From: Pseudomonadota bacterium
Lineage (GTDB): Bacteria; Pseudomonadota; Alphaproteobacteria; Ferrovibrionales; Ferrovibrionaceae
DNA: 17,486 bases
Direction of reading: 5' to 3'
Assembly: GCA_021793055.1 (NCBI GenBank)
Contig: JAJYTL010000029.1
Coordinates: forward strand, 1-17,486
A program made the position numbers and the translations under genes. The notes under the pieces are model-generated. The model searched no databases. It saw only the letters and a list, made by a program, of their open reading frames with translations, and was not told the DNA's origin. This document shows, in pieces, positions 1-7,735 of the stretch (position 1 is its first letter; each line of letters opens with the position of its first letter).

Positions 1-505
1 GTCGGAAAACGGCGAAAACAGCCACCACTACCACGACGTTATGGGCCAAAATGATGAGGTTTCGCAAAACGGTTCGCGCCGCGTACAGGGAAAATGGCAA
101 TTTCATCCCCTTGATGACGCCCTCCGCCAGAATAAAGGTGTTGCATCCCTCAGTCATGATCCCGGAGAGGAACGTCCAGGATATGATGGAAAAAGTCAGG
201 AAGGTGAAGTACGTCTTCATATCGGTGTGGAACAGATAGGAATAGACGAATCCCATCGTCCCAATCATGACCCCGCTCGAGAGCGTCAGCCAGAACGGCC
301 CAAGAAGGGAGCCGCGGTAGCGAAGCTTGATGTCCAGCAGACTCAAGGTCCAGGCGAGCCGCCACATAACCGCGGCCTCGTGCAAATCCTCCATTGCCAG
401 CCGGAAGTGATCGCGCCATCCAAGCTCCGCCCGAATTTCGAGCCGCGCCTCGCTCTCGCCGGGTCCGCCGACGGTTACGGTTGACAGGCTTCGCATGCTA
501 TCCAT
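1..505 (-). CDS. ABC-2 type polysaccharide export permease, N-terminal part (cut by the window edge)
   Basis: I translated this by hand: an open frame of 168 codons runs from an ATG at 505 off the left edge without a stop. It begins with MDSMRSLSTVTVGG; a second Met (494-496) is an alternative start. A soluble N-terminal stretch of about 50 residues contains WRDHFRLAMEDLHEA. It is followed by a W-rich segment and the sequence LDIKLRYRGSLLGPFWLTLS, which is characteristic of the ABC2_membrane family (Wzm, KpsM, RfbA-like permeases). Several hydrophobic membrane segments follow. Such permeases pair with an ATPase (Wzt/KpsT) to move lipid-linked glycan across the inner membrane. The partner gene would lie beyond the left edge. 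Position at the end of a glycan cluster supports an O-antigen or capsule export role. The family is clear; the exact substrate is unknown. Confidence 0.85.
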   Translation of the reverse strand, partial: MDSMRSLSTVTVGGPGESEARLEIRAELGWRDHFRLAMEDLHEAAVMWRLAWTLSLLDIKLRYRGSLLGPFWLTLSSGVMIGTMGFVYSYLFHTDMKTYFTFLTFSIISWTFLSGIMTEGCNTFILAEGVIKGMKLPFSLYAARTVLRNLIILAHNVVVVVAVFAVFR

Positions 506-532
506 GTCTACTGCTTACCGTTAATTTTCCGA

Positions 533-561
533 CGATCGAAAAGCCGCCGCCGCTTCGATCG
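533..561. repeat. 8-bp inverted repeat in the leader of the ABC permease gene
   Basis: CGATCGAA (533-540) is repeated in inverted form as TTCGATCG (554-561), with a 13-base GC-rich spacer. It sits 28 bp upstream of the permease ATG. It could form a hairpin in the leader or be a protein-binding palindrome. There is no U-run on the minus strand, so an intrinsic terminator is not supported. Confidence 0.45.
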
Positions 562-564
562 GCC

Positions 565-570
565 ATTATA
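565..570 (-). promoter_or_regulatory. possible -10 box upstream of the ABC permease
   Basis: The minus strand reads a perfect TATAAT here, about 60 bp before the permease ATG. I find no convincing -35 at 16-18 bp further upstream, where the sequence is GC-only. If it is used, transcription would start inside the inverted repeat at 533-561. A single hexamer is weak evidence. Confidence 0.25.
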
Positions 571-606
571 CCAACTCGCGCCCTTTCGGCGGCCCGACGG
601 CCCCCA

Positions 607-624
607 CCGCCAGCTCACTGGCGG
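607..624 (-). terminator. hairpin overlapping the stop codon of the last glycosyltransferase
   Basis: CCGCCAG (607-613) and CTGGCGG (618-624) form a perfect 7-bp stem with a 4-base loop that includes the TGA stop of the glycosyltransferase. There is no run of T after it on the minus strand, so it is either a factor-assisted 3'-end structure or chance in GC-rich DNA. Confidence 0.25.
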
Positions 625-1520
625 CACTCCAACCCCGCCCATAGATCAAAAACACCAAGTGGGAATCGACCATTATCCGGCGACCTTACGAAACTCTCGT
701 AGGATTTCAACTGCTGCTCAAAGACTTCTTGGTAATTGCTTACCGCGTCGTCGATATCTGTCGGGCCCAAGACTAGGCGGCCGAAGGCGGTCGTCTGATC
801 CTGGCCAAGATCGACCGTCGGAACCCCGTTCCTGAGTCCGAACAGAACCCGCATTGGCGACACCCATTTCCAGCCCTCGGTCTGCGGGATCGTCACCGCC
901 ACTTTGGCACGGGTGTAAAGCGCCGCCCGTTCTGCTTCGGTCGCAAAAAATTCCGACTGAGCTAGCCTATGCCTCTTACGCAATTGCCGCAGGATCGACG
1001 CCCGGCGTGGTGTCATCGTCCCCGTGAAAATGATGTCGTAATCTGGCTGCGCAGCAGGGCGCCTCACGTTCCCGATTCCGGGATAAGGCAGGTGATACGG
1101 CCGATGGGTCCGTACGATCCTCTCCCAGCTGTTCAGTTCAGGCAGATCACCCAAGGTAAAATAGCTGAATACGAAGTCCGTCACGGCCAACAGGCTGAAC
1201 AGCCGCTGCTTCTTATTTCCGATATATTCCCTGTCCCCGAGCGGTGCACCACCAAAGGTAAAGGATCCAGATTCAAGATCGATATGCTCGGTCATAATGA
1301 TGCCAACCTGCTTGCCGAAGGCACGCGAAAAGCTCTCAAGGGCAGAGACGTCCTCGCGAACGAAATTCTCAATTACGAGGTTGAGGCAATCTGGTCTTAG
1401 CGTCGTGGTGCAGGTGAATTCGTAGCCTTGCTGCCTGAACAGCGCCTCCGCGAACCAGATCTGGTCAAGAACGCCTTGCCGAGGGTTGTTAAATAGGCAG
1501 AGGTTGATTTTCGGCTTCAT
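615..1520 (-). CDS. glycosyltransferase, probably GT-B fold (301 aa)
   Basis: The start is taken at the ATG at 1520 (MKPKINLCLFNNPRQG), which overlaps the TGA of the preceding gene as ATGA. The longer frame from 1538 would overlap more and adds only six residues. The N-terminal half has Rossmann-like strands. The C-terminal half contains YDIIFTGTMTPRR, a short helix-rich stretch, and then AALYTRAKVAVTIPQTEGWKWVSPMRVLFGLRNGVPTV. There a Pro- and Glu-containing loop precedes a helix and a G-x-P strand, as in donor-binding halves of family 1/4-like glycosyltransferases. No signal peptide or membrane segment is visible. It lies between another glycosyltransferase and the export permease, so it probably adds a sugar to the exported glycan. 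Donor and acceptor cannot be told from sequence. I cannot place it in a CAZy family with certainty. Confidence 0.6.
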   Translation of the reverse strand: MKPKINLCLFNNPRQGVLDQIWFAEALFRQQGYEFTCTTTLRPDCLNLVIENFVREDVSALESFSRAFGKQVGIIMTEHIDLESGSFTFGGAPLGDREYIGNKKQRLFSLLAVTDFVFSYFTLGDLPELNSWERIVRTHRPYHLPYPGIGNVRRPAAQPDYDIIFTGTMTPRRASILRQLRKRHRLAQSEFFATEAERAALYTRAKVAVTIPQTEGWKWVSPMRVLFGLRNGVPTVDLGQDQTTAFGRLVLGPTDIDDAVSNYQEVFEQQLKSYESFVRSPDNGRFPLGVFDLWAGLECRQ

Positions 1521-3214
1521 CGCACGACCTTGAGCCATCGCGCGACTCGATAGGCCCTTCGGGCGACCAGGAATAGCGCACGATAGGGAAGCAACGCGAG
1601 GCGCACACGCTGCGCCAAGCTAATCGAATAGCTCTGAAGATCGTCGCGCACAAGCTCCAGGCATTCGGCCAGGCTCGCGGCCCGAATGGCGCTCACTTTT
1701 TTCGGAAAGGACAGCCGGTACCTCTGAAGCCCCCACCATGGAACCGGCGACCAGAAGTCGTTCTTCACATTCGCAATTTCATCTGGCAGGAAGAAAAATT
1801 CCCGGTTCAGCTGGATGATGGCGCCGCGCTCCAGCCTCAGGCGCTCAATAGGCCGCGACGGACCCGCAAAATGCGCGAACGAAAGGTCCTCGATCCAACG
1901 CTCGTTTTCCGCCAACCGCGGCGCCTGTTCGCCATCTTGACTGTCGGTGCTCCGATGGTGCCTCTCCGTGATTTCTTGGATGAGCGCGCTGGCGAAGCGA
2001 GCGCTGGAGAAACGCCGCGAGATCGTCTGCCTTCCGGCATCTGCCATTTCATCAATCTTTGCAGGTGCGGCAAGAACCTCACGCACCTTCTCGATGAGAG
2101 ATGCGGATACGGCATTCTCGACCTCAAAAAAGCGATCATGTCGCTCGCGCGTAAGGCGCAAGGTTTCGTCTTTCGTCCAGCACTCAGCGCGGATACCCGG
2201 AATAATGACACCGTTGACGTCGTCGTCAACATAGAGATCGGTTCCAATCGTGTCGGTGACAATCGGGATCGTGCCATTCCCCAGCGCGGACAGGATCGAA
2301 GCCGAGCACAGTTTAACGCCCGGAAACAGGGCGAAGTGGCTTTTGGCGATCAGCGCCGTCTGCATCTCCGGCGTCAACGGATGTTCGATCCAGACAATTT
2401 CTATTGCCTCGTATTGTCTGAGTTCCTCCGGAGAAATTCCGTGTGCAGCAAGCTCCCCGTCACTTGGGCGTGACGCAAGAAGCCAAAATGTGACATGCCG
2501 TCCCTCCCTGAGGAGTTGAAGCACCAATTTCAGGCTGCAAAAGCCGCCCAGACGCAGGAAAGACTCACCATCTGCATCCAGCGGGCTCAGAAAAATGAAT
2601 GAAATCTTATCCGAAGATTTCTTGCTGTTCTTCGCGATCTGGCTGCTATCGAGGCCGATCGGCACGCCAACGAGCTTTTTGTCGATGACGTGGCTCAGAA
2701 AGAAAAGCGAGAACTGCTCCAATGTCTGCGGCAGATGTGAGATGACTGCAAGGCAGTTCTCGTTCTCGAAGAGATTTCGATAAAAGGTCCGGATGCGCTC
2801 AACGCGCGCCGGATTGAAGTCCGTCTCTTTTTGAAAGAACGGAAAGAAGACAGCGAGAAACGATTCACAGTGCAGCACGAAGGGCCGGTCACCGCTCGTG
2901 ACGGGCGCCGTGTGGTGAAGTTCGATGTCACCGGGCAGGTGGGCTTGAAGCCAGAGGTCGCGCGCCCCATGAGCCTCGGAGAATTCCTCAAACAGGCCAC
3001 CCATACCGACTGCCCAGCGGGGCGGCGCCAGAGAAAACGGTCTCGTGCCGAAGAAGTCGAAATCCACGAGCTTCTGCAACTCGTCCAGGCCCGGTGTTCT
3101 CGGCGCGAACACACGGAGCCCCGGCTCTCGATGACTCAATAAGGCGCGGTACAGCGGGTCAAATCCGCCAAGGGTGATGTAGCTCGACAGCGACCACGGT
3201 GCGAGAATATTCAT
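1517..3214 (-). CDS. GT4-like glycosyltransferase with a basic C-terminal tail (565 aa)
   Basis: This cytoplasmic GT-B type protein has a donor-domain core SHFALFPGVKL followed by SALGNGTIPIVTDTIGTDLY and VNGVIIPG. This corresponds to the region of GT4 enzymes that normally carries the EX7E motif. Here the positions that usually hold the glutamates appear to be non-acidic, which is odd for a retaining GT4. At 565 aa it is longer than the usual 350-400. The extra roughly 150 residues after the donor domain end in an Arg/Lys-rich amphipathic helix (RVRLALLPYRALFLVARRAY and on to the end), which could attach it to the inner membrane. It starts at 3214, 78 bp after the hddA stop, with AGGCGGA upstream. 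It overlaps the next glycosyltransferase by 4 bp, so the two are probably co-translated. The sugar specificity is unknown. Confidence 0.65.
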   Translation of the reverse strand: MNILAPWSLSSYITLGGFDPLYRALLSHREPGLRVFAPRTPGLDELQKLVDFDFFGTRPFSLAPPRWAVGMGGLFEEFSEAHGARDLWLQAHLPGDIELHHTAPVTSGDRPFVLHCESFLAVFFPFFQKETDFNPARVERIRTFYRNLFENENCLAVISHLPQTLEQFSLFFLSHVIDKKLVGVPIGLDSSQIAKNSKKSSDKISFIFLSPLDADGESFLRLGGFCSLKLVLQLLREGRHVTFWLLASRPSDGELAAHGISPEELRQYEAIEIVWIEHPLTPEMQTALIAKSHFALFPGVKLCSASILSALGNGTIPIVTDTIGTDLYVDDDVNGVIIPGIRAECWTKDETLRLTRERHDRFFEVENAVSASLIEKVREVLAAPAKIDEMADAGRQTISRRFSSARFASALIQEITERHHRSTDSQDGEQAPRLAENERWIEDLSFAHFAGPSRPIERLRLERGAIIQLNREFFFLPDEIANVKNDFWSPVPWWGLQRYRLSFPKKVSAIRAASLAECLELVRDDLQSYSISLAQRVRLALLPYRALFLVARRAYRVARWLKVVR

Positions 3215-3292
3215 TGCATTGTTCCGCCTGGCACGTGACGAAACGCGCCACCCGCGCGTGCGCTCACCATCGCCGTCGTCATCTCTGAAGGC

Positions 3293-4288
3293 CTAAAGCC
3301 CGTTCGGCTGATAGAGCACGATCTTGCTGCCGTCCTGGTCGAAATCGACGGAAACATGGATCAGTTTCCGGAGCCGCTCGCGCACTTGGCGGCGCTTCTC
3401 CGGCTCGACCAGGAAGACCATGAAGCCGCCGCCGCCGGCGCCGAGAAGCTTTCCGCCGATGGCGCCGGCGTCGCGCCCGGCTGCGTATATCTCGTCGATC
3501 TCGGGGGTCGAGACGCTGTCAGCAAGCTCGCGCTTCAGCAGCCAGGACTCATGAAGAAGCGCACCTAGGTCGCGGATCGGGCGCCCCTCGTCCCCGAGAA
3601 TATCCAGGGCCTCGTCGGCCATGCCCTGCATCGTTTCCAGCTGGCGCGTGCGATTGCCAATGTTGGCGATCTTGTTCTGCGCGAAATCCGAGGCAAAGCG
3701 GGAAAACCCCGTAAAGAACAGCATGATCGATTGCCGGAGCTCCTCTCGCCTCGCGTCACCGACAATGATGGGCGCGACCTCGAAGGTGCCGTCGCGATGA
3801 AAGCTGATCTGGTTGAATCCACCATAGGCCGCCCAGATCTGATCCTGGCAGCCGACGCTTTCCTTGAGAACGTCCTGTTCGATGCGGATCGCCTCGCGAG
3901 CGAGCTCGTTTTTCGTCACCATGCGGCCCCGCAAGGCGTTCAGCGCATGCAGCAGCCCAACCGCGAAGGAGGAACTAGAGCCGAGGCCCGAACGCGCCGG
4001 CAGATCGGCGTCGTGATGGATCTCGATCCCATGGTCGATCGCCATTTCCGTCAGCACGCCGCGCACCGCCGGATGCTGTATCTGGTCGATGTCCTGGACC
4101 AGCTCGACCTTGGAATAGACGATGCGGTGCTTGTGCTCGAAGAAGGGCGGCAGGGCGCGGACGCTGATATAGCAATACTTGTTGATCGCGAGCCCGAGGA
4201 CGCGCCCGCCGTGTTCGCGGAACCACGTCGGGTAATCGGTACCGCCGCCGAAGAGGGAAATCCGGAAGGGCGTTCTACTTATAATCAT
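3293..4288 (-). CDS. hddA: D-glycero-alpha-D-manno-heptose 7-phosphate kinase (HddA-type GHMP kinase, 331 aa)
   Basis: This enzyme phosphorylates heptose 7-phosphate at C1 to the alpha-1,7-bisphosphate, a cytoplasmic step towards GDP-D-glycero-alpha-D-manno-heptose. GHMP-kinase motifs are clear. The N-terminal RTPFRISLFGGGTDYP (residues 5-20) is typical of HddA. The ATP-binding PARSGLGSSSS lies at 97-107. The C-terminal glycine-rich GKLLGAGGGGFMVFL is motif 3. The length fits the family. The gene starts 12 bp after the hddC stop, and its neighbours hddC and, farther off, gmhA complete all but the GmhB phosphatase step of the same pathway. A fucokinase or LmbP-like GHMP kinase would share these motifs, but the hddC partner favours HddA. 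Confidence 0.88.
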   Translation of the reverse strand: MIISRTPFRISLFGGGTDYPTWFREHGGRVLGLAINKYCYISVRALPPFFEHKHRIVYSKVELVQDIDQIQHPAVRGVLTEMAIDHGIEIHHDADLPARSGLGSSSSFAVGLLHALNALRGRMVTKNELAREAIRIEQDVLKESVGCQDQIWAAYGGFNQISFHRDGTFEVAPIIVGDARREELRQSIMLFFTGFSRFASDFAQNKIANIGNRTRQLETMQGMADEALDILGDEGRPIRDLGALLHESWLLKRELADSVSTPEIDEIYAAGRDAGAIGGKLLGAGGGGFMVFLVEPEKRRQVRERLRKLIHVSVDFDQDGSKIVLYQPNGL

Positions 4289-4300
4289 GGCACCACATGT

Positions 4301-5047
4301 CTAGCGATGGCCAGCGGGGTGCGCCAGTACTTGCGCCGCGTTGGCGAGAGAATCGGGCGTCCCGATGTCGATGAAACGGTAGCGGCCGACATGGGCTGCG
4401 AGCGTGCCGGGGGGAAGCCGTTCGAAGACGTCCTTCTCGAGCGAGGCCGCGGCGCCCACCGCGATTTCGTCCAAAAGACGCGCCGAGAGAAGATAGACCC
4501 CGGCGCTGACCGCGCCGGTGCCGCGATGTGCCGGGTTCTTTTCGAGGAAAGCTTGGATGCGGCCGCCCTCATCGATGACGACCCGACCGTAGCGACCGGT
4601 ATCCTCGACCTCGGTGCAGAGCAGGGACGCGGACGCGCCGGCCTGCAAATGATGCGCGAGAAAGCCGCAAAGGTCGGCATCGACGAAACTGTCGCCGTTC
4701 ATCACCATCACCGGATCGGTGCGGAGCGCGTGCCGCGCGAAGCGGAGGGCGCCGCCAGTGCCGAGCGGGCCAGGCTCGATCACCGTTTCAACGGCGAGGC
4801 CATCGACCCGATGGCCGCCGAGATAATCCACCACCGCCCGGGCGCCGAATCCAAGCGCGAAAACGACGCGCCGCGCGCCAAAGCGACGCAGCCAGCCGAG
4901 CAGGTGAGCAAGATAGGGTTTACCGGCGACCGGCGCCAGAAGCTTCGGCGTATCGCCGAGCACGGCCCTGACCCGCGTGCCCAGCCCACCGGCGAGCACA
5001 AGCACGTCAATGCTCTCGAGACAATGCTCGGCTGATCCAGAGCTCAT
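4301..5047 (-). CDS. hddC: D-glycero-alpha-D-manno-heptose 1-phosphate guanylyltransferase (HddC-type, 248 aa)
   Basis: This nucleotidyltransferase joins sugar 1-phosphate and NTP. The signature VLVLAGGLGTRVRAVLGDTP followed by KLLAPVAGKP (residues 15-46) is the NTP-binding loop of the NTP_transferase family. VMVMNGDSFVD supplies the metal-binding Asp region, and FIDIGTPDSL is the usual C-terminal motif. The short 248-aa length without a hexapeptide-repeat domain matches HddC rather than glucose-1-phosphate thymidylyltransferase or mannose-1-phosphate guanylyltransferase. The start ATG at 5047 overlaps the TGA of the radical SAM gene as ATGA, so translation is probably coupled. Its place directly before hddA supports GTP and heptose 1-phosphate as substrates, giving GDP-D-glycero-alpha-D-manno-heptose. 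The sugar assignment is by context. Confidence 0.85.
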   Translation of the reverse strand: MSSGSAEHCLESIDVLVLAGGLGTRVRAVLGDTPKLLAPVAGKPYLAHLLGWLRRFGARRVVFALGFGARAVVDYLGGHRVDGLAVETVIEPGPLGTGGALRFARHALRTDPVMVMNGDSFVDADLCGFLAHHLQAGASASLLCTEVEDTGRYGRVVIDEGGRIQAFLEKNPAHRGTGAVSAGVYLLSARLLDEIAVGAAASLEKDVFERLPPGTLAAHVGRYRFIDIGTPDSLANAAQVLAHPAGHR

Positions 5048-6567
5048 GCGACCGACGGGACTTTACGTGCCTCTGGTTTAGGGGCATCGAACTCCTCGAC
5101 AATGCGCCGACGTAGCTTATGGCTCGCCATCTCCTCGATGTGATGGCGCGTATCCCAGCCGAACTTCTGCGTCACCATGTCGAGGTAACGCTTGCCGCTG
5201 AAATAACGATCAAAGGCCTCGTCGCGGAACTTCAGCACCTCGGCCGCGGCGAGCTTCTCGGTCGGCAACGGCAGGCAATCGTAGCTGTGCTGGGAAAATC
5301 CGCTCCAGTTTTCGGGCAGCGCCCAGCCGTTTTCCACCGCCATCTGATAAAGCGGCGAGCCCGGATAGGCCATGGCGGAATAGAAATTCGCGAACTCACA
5401 ATTGAGCTCGACGGCAAGATCGAGGGTTTCCGACATGGTCTTGAGATCATCGTCGGGCAGGCCGAAGATGAAGTTGCCGATGACGCTGATCCCGGCATCT
5501 TGGATTTGGCGCACGATGCCAATGATGTCGGACTGAGAAAACGACTTCTCCGCCCCATCGCGGACGTGCTCGCTTCCCGATTCAATGCCGAGCGCCAGCC
5601 AACGCACACCAGCCTTCCTGAGCTTCTCCAGCATATGCGGCTTCACGGTGTCGACACGGGCATAGGCCCAGATGTTGAGGTCGTACCCGCGCGAGATCAA
5701 AAGGTCGCAAATACCGAGCACGTGCCGCTCGTTCAGGACGAACATCTCGTCGATGATCTTGTAAGTCTTGACCCCATGGGTGTTGTAGAGAAGGTCGATC
5801 TCGGCGACTACGGCCTCGGGCTTGCGCATGCGATAGCGGTTGGTGCCGAAAGGCGCGTTGATGCAGCAGAAGGTGCAGCGATAGGGGCAGCCGAGCGAGG
5901 TATAAATCGAGGCATAGGGCTGACGGGAGCTGAGGTCGCCAAAGCATTGCCAGTTATGCGCCCGATACTTATCCATCGGCAACAAGTCCCACACGTTGCC
6001 ATGCAGGTCCTGATCGAGCTCCTTGATCAAGGGCGGCGACAGGTTGTTGCGGATTTCCTCGCCGTCCCGCCATACTAATCCCTGGACCTTGGAAAAATCG
6101 GGATCGTCGTCGCCGAGAATCTCCAAAAGCTCGTGGATCGTCACCGGCCCTTCGCTATTGCAAGCGAAATCGACCGCCTCCTCCGCGAGCGTGCGCTCGG
6201 GCAAGGCCGCGACATGACCGCCGACAATAACGATCTTCTGTTCCGGCGCGGCATCCTTGATGGCGCGGCAGGTCGGCCGCGCCGCAGCCATTTGCTGCGT
6301 CGAGGCAGAGGGCTGGTGGCCGAACACGATCATGCCGACAAGCCGCGGCCGACGCGCCGCGACCTTGGCCGCGACCGTCTCCGGCCCGAATCCCTCTGCC
6401 TCCGCGTCAAGAATCTCCACCGAACAGCCGCGATCCCGCACATAGCCGGCAATCAACCGGCACCAGAGTGGCGGCTCGATCGCCGTCAATTGCTCCCCCA
6501 GATTCTGGTAGATCTTGTCCCGGCTGCCGGGATTGATCAGCAGAATGTCAAGATTAGAGCTTCCCAT
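5044..6567 (-). CDS. B12-binding-domain radical SAM protein (507 aa)
   Basis: Residues 1 to about 150 form a cobalamin-binding-like Rossmann domain (DILLINPGSRDKIYQNLGEQ; IVIVGGHVAALPE). The radical SAM core follows, with CxxxCxxC as Cys227, Cys231 and Cys234 in SLGCPYRCTFCCINAPFG; these hold the 4Fe-4S cluster that cleaves S-adenosylmethionine. Later motifs include KIIDEMFVLN, WLALGIESGSE and GNFIFGLPDDD, as in the Elp3/MiaB-like barrel. A C-terminal region of about 130 residues may bind substrate. Class B enzymes of this layout do methylations, ring contractions or C-C bond formation. It is the first gene after a predicted promoter and is coupled to hddC by a 4-bp overlap, suggesting action on the heptose or a related glycan precursor. 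The exact reaction cannot be read from sequence. Confidence 0.85.
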   Translation of the reverse strand: MGSSNLDILLINPGSRDKIYQNLGEQLTAIEPPLWCRLIAGYVRDRGCSVEILDAEAEGFGPETVAAKVAARRPRLVGMIVFGHQPSASTQQMAAARPTCRAIKDAAPEQKIVIVGGHVAALPERTLAEEAVDFACNSEGPVTIHELLEILGDDDPDFSKVQGLVWRDGEEIRNNLSPPLIKELDQDLHGNVWDLLPMDKYRAHNWQCFGDLSSRQPYASIYTSLGCPYRCTFCCINAPFGTNRYRMRKPEAVVAEIDLLYNTHGVKTYKIIDEMFVLNERHVLGICDLLISRGYDLNIWAYARVDTVKPHMLEKLRKAGVRWLALGIESGSEHVRDGAEKSFSQSDIIGIVRQIQDAGISVIGNFIFGLPDDDLKTMSETLDLAVELNCEFANFYSAMAYPGSPLYQMAVENGWALPENWSGFSQHSYDCLPLPTEKLAAAEVLKFRDEAFDRYFSGKRYLDMVTQKFGWDTRHHIEEMASHKLRRRIVEEFDAPKPEARKVPSVA

Positions 6568-6601
6568 CGGCGGATGACCTCGCGTGGTATGAAATTTACG
6601 T

Positions 6602-6631
6602 CTTATACGATTTGGGACTTGTTAGTTTCAA
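6602..6631 (-). promoter_or_regulatory. sigma70-like promoter for the radical SAM-hddC-hddA-GT unit
   Basis: The minus strand has TTGAAA (6631-6626), an 18-base spacer and TATAAG (6607-6602), each one mismatch (-10) or two mismatches (-35) from consensus. Transcription would start near 6595, leaving a leader of about 28 bases before the ATG at 6567, with GAGG inside the leader. It lies in the only sizeable gap between the two halves of the locus, which fits an internal promoter. Confidence 0.5.
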
Positions 6632-6756
6632 AGCGCCGCCCGCCACCACCCCCGTGGCCGCTCGCCAAAATGCGCTACTTACCCGCATTCCGATAGATAG
6701 CCAATTTCAACCGTAAGCGCAATGGCGGCTGGGGGAACGGGACTTTCGCGCCTGGT

Positions 6757-6780
6757 TTAGCCTCAGGCTAACGCCTTTTT
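6757..6780 (+). terminator. hairpin plus T-run, oriented for the plus strand
   Basis: TTAGCC (6757-6762), loop TCA, and GGCTAA (6766-6771) form a perfect 6-bp stem, followed by CGCC and five T on the plus strand. The orientation would stop plus-strand transcription, yet no plus-strand gene lies to the left. On the minus strand the same stem follows the GT2 stop at 6839 by about 70 bp but lacks a T-run. It may end antisense transcripts or act as a 3'-end stem for the upstream minus-strand unit. Confidence 0.4.
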
Positions 6781-6838
6781 CGTCACTTCGAGGTCACAAG
6801 TCCAGCCTCGCCTGCCCTCGCTGGGTCGTGGCCCACGG

Positions 6839-7735
6839 TCAGCCGAAGCGCCAGCGCAGGATATCGCCGCCGCGGCGCAACAGATGGCGGTAAAACCCGA
6901 CCCCACGCAAGGGGAAAAGCAGGGCTGAGCGCAGCGCCAACCAGACCGCCGCCACGGGCCGCCGATGGTGGTAAAGGGCGGAGGCACGCTCATAAAAGAT
7001 AGTCGAGAGCAGAAGCCGCCGCGCCGCCTTCGAGTGCTCGGCGGCGCTGGTCGCGTGGCGGTCCCAGATTTGTTCGGTCGCGTGGCGGACAACCTCGACC
7101 CCGGGCCAGCCCAGTCCAGTATGAATGATGGCAAGCGGCTCGGCAATATTGGCAACAGAGTGCGCGACCGTGTAGCGCAACAGCCAATCCCAGTCCTCGA
7201 GCCGGCGCATGGTTTCGTCGAAACCGCCGATTTCGTCGAACAGCGACCGGCGCACCAGGGCGCAAGAGCCGAAGCTCACGGTACAGCCGGCCAGGAGCCG
7301 CATGTACCAATCGGCTTCATCGCCGAGCGGGCGGGCCTCGCGCCGGCCGAGCCGGTCGCGCACTAGGTAATAGCCGGTGATCGAAAGGCCGGCCTCGGGC
7401 GGGCTCGCGTCTAGCCGGGCGACTTGACGTTCGAGCTTTTCCGGCAGCCATTCATCGTCGGCGTCTATGAAGGCGACATAGGCGCCCTGCGCCAGCCGCA
7501 ATGCGTTGTTGCGCGCCGCAGCCGCACCTTGGTTGACTGCGTGGCGCAACAGCCGGACGCGCGGATCGGGATAAGCGGCGAGCGCGCCCGCGAGATCGTC
7601 GGTCGAGGCATCGTCCACCACGATCAGCTCGAAATCGCCGAAGCTCTGCCCGAGCACAGTCGCCAGCGCCCGGCCGATCGAGGCGGCGCCGTTATAAACA
7701 GGCATGATCACCGTAACGCGCGGCGCGGCCGTCAT
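6839..7735 (-). CDS. GT2 family glycosyltransferase (298 aa)
   Basis: A GT-A fold, inverting glycosyltransferase. The N-terminus RVTVIMPVYNGAASIGRALATV is the family 2 start. ELIVVDDASTDD (residues 37-47) and AFIDADDEWLPEKLE (89-103) hold the nucleotide- and metal-binding acids, with the DxD-type DADD at 91-94. A W-rich segment DWDWLLRY gives the ED/WD-like region. There are no clear membrane segments; the C-terminus is basic and aromatic. The ATG at 7735 overlaps the stop of the previous GT2 gene by 4 bp (ATGA). It is the last gene of the upstream minus-strand unit. It presumably adds one residue of the repeat unit; donor and linkage are unknown. Confidence 0.85.
   Translation of the reverse strand: MTAAPRVTVIMPVYNGAASIGRALATVLGQSFGDFELIVVDDASTDDLAGALAAYPDPRVRLLRHAVNQGAAAARNNALRLAQGAYVAFIDADDEWLPEKLERQVARLDASPPEAGLSITGYYLVRDRLGRREARPLGDEADWYMRLLAGCTVSFGSCALVRRSLFDEIGGFDETMRRLEDWDWLLRYTVAHSVANIAEPLAIIHTGLGWPGVEVVRHATEQIWDRHATSAAEHSKAARRLLLSTIFYERASALYHHRRPVAAVWLALRSALLFPLRGVGFYRHLLRRGGDILRWRFG

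Noticed and set aside
3731..5035. Long plus-strand open frame of 434 codons antisense to hddA and hddC
   Set aside because: Arg/Asp/Ala-rich with no motif; the minus-strand frames carry clear family signatures. Typical mirror frame in GC-rich DNA.
5119..6078. Plus-strand open frame of 319 codons antisense to the radical SAM gene
   Set aside because: Shadow frame without motifs; the minus strand has the CxxxCxxC cluster site.
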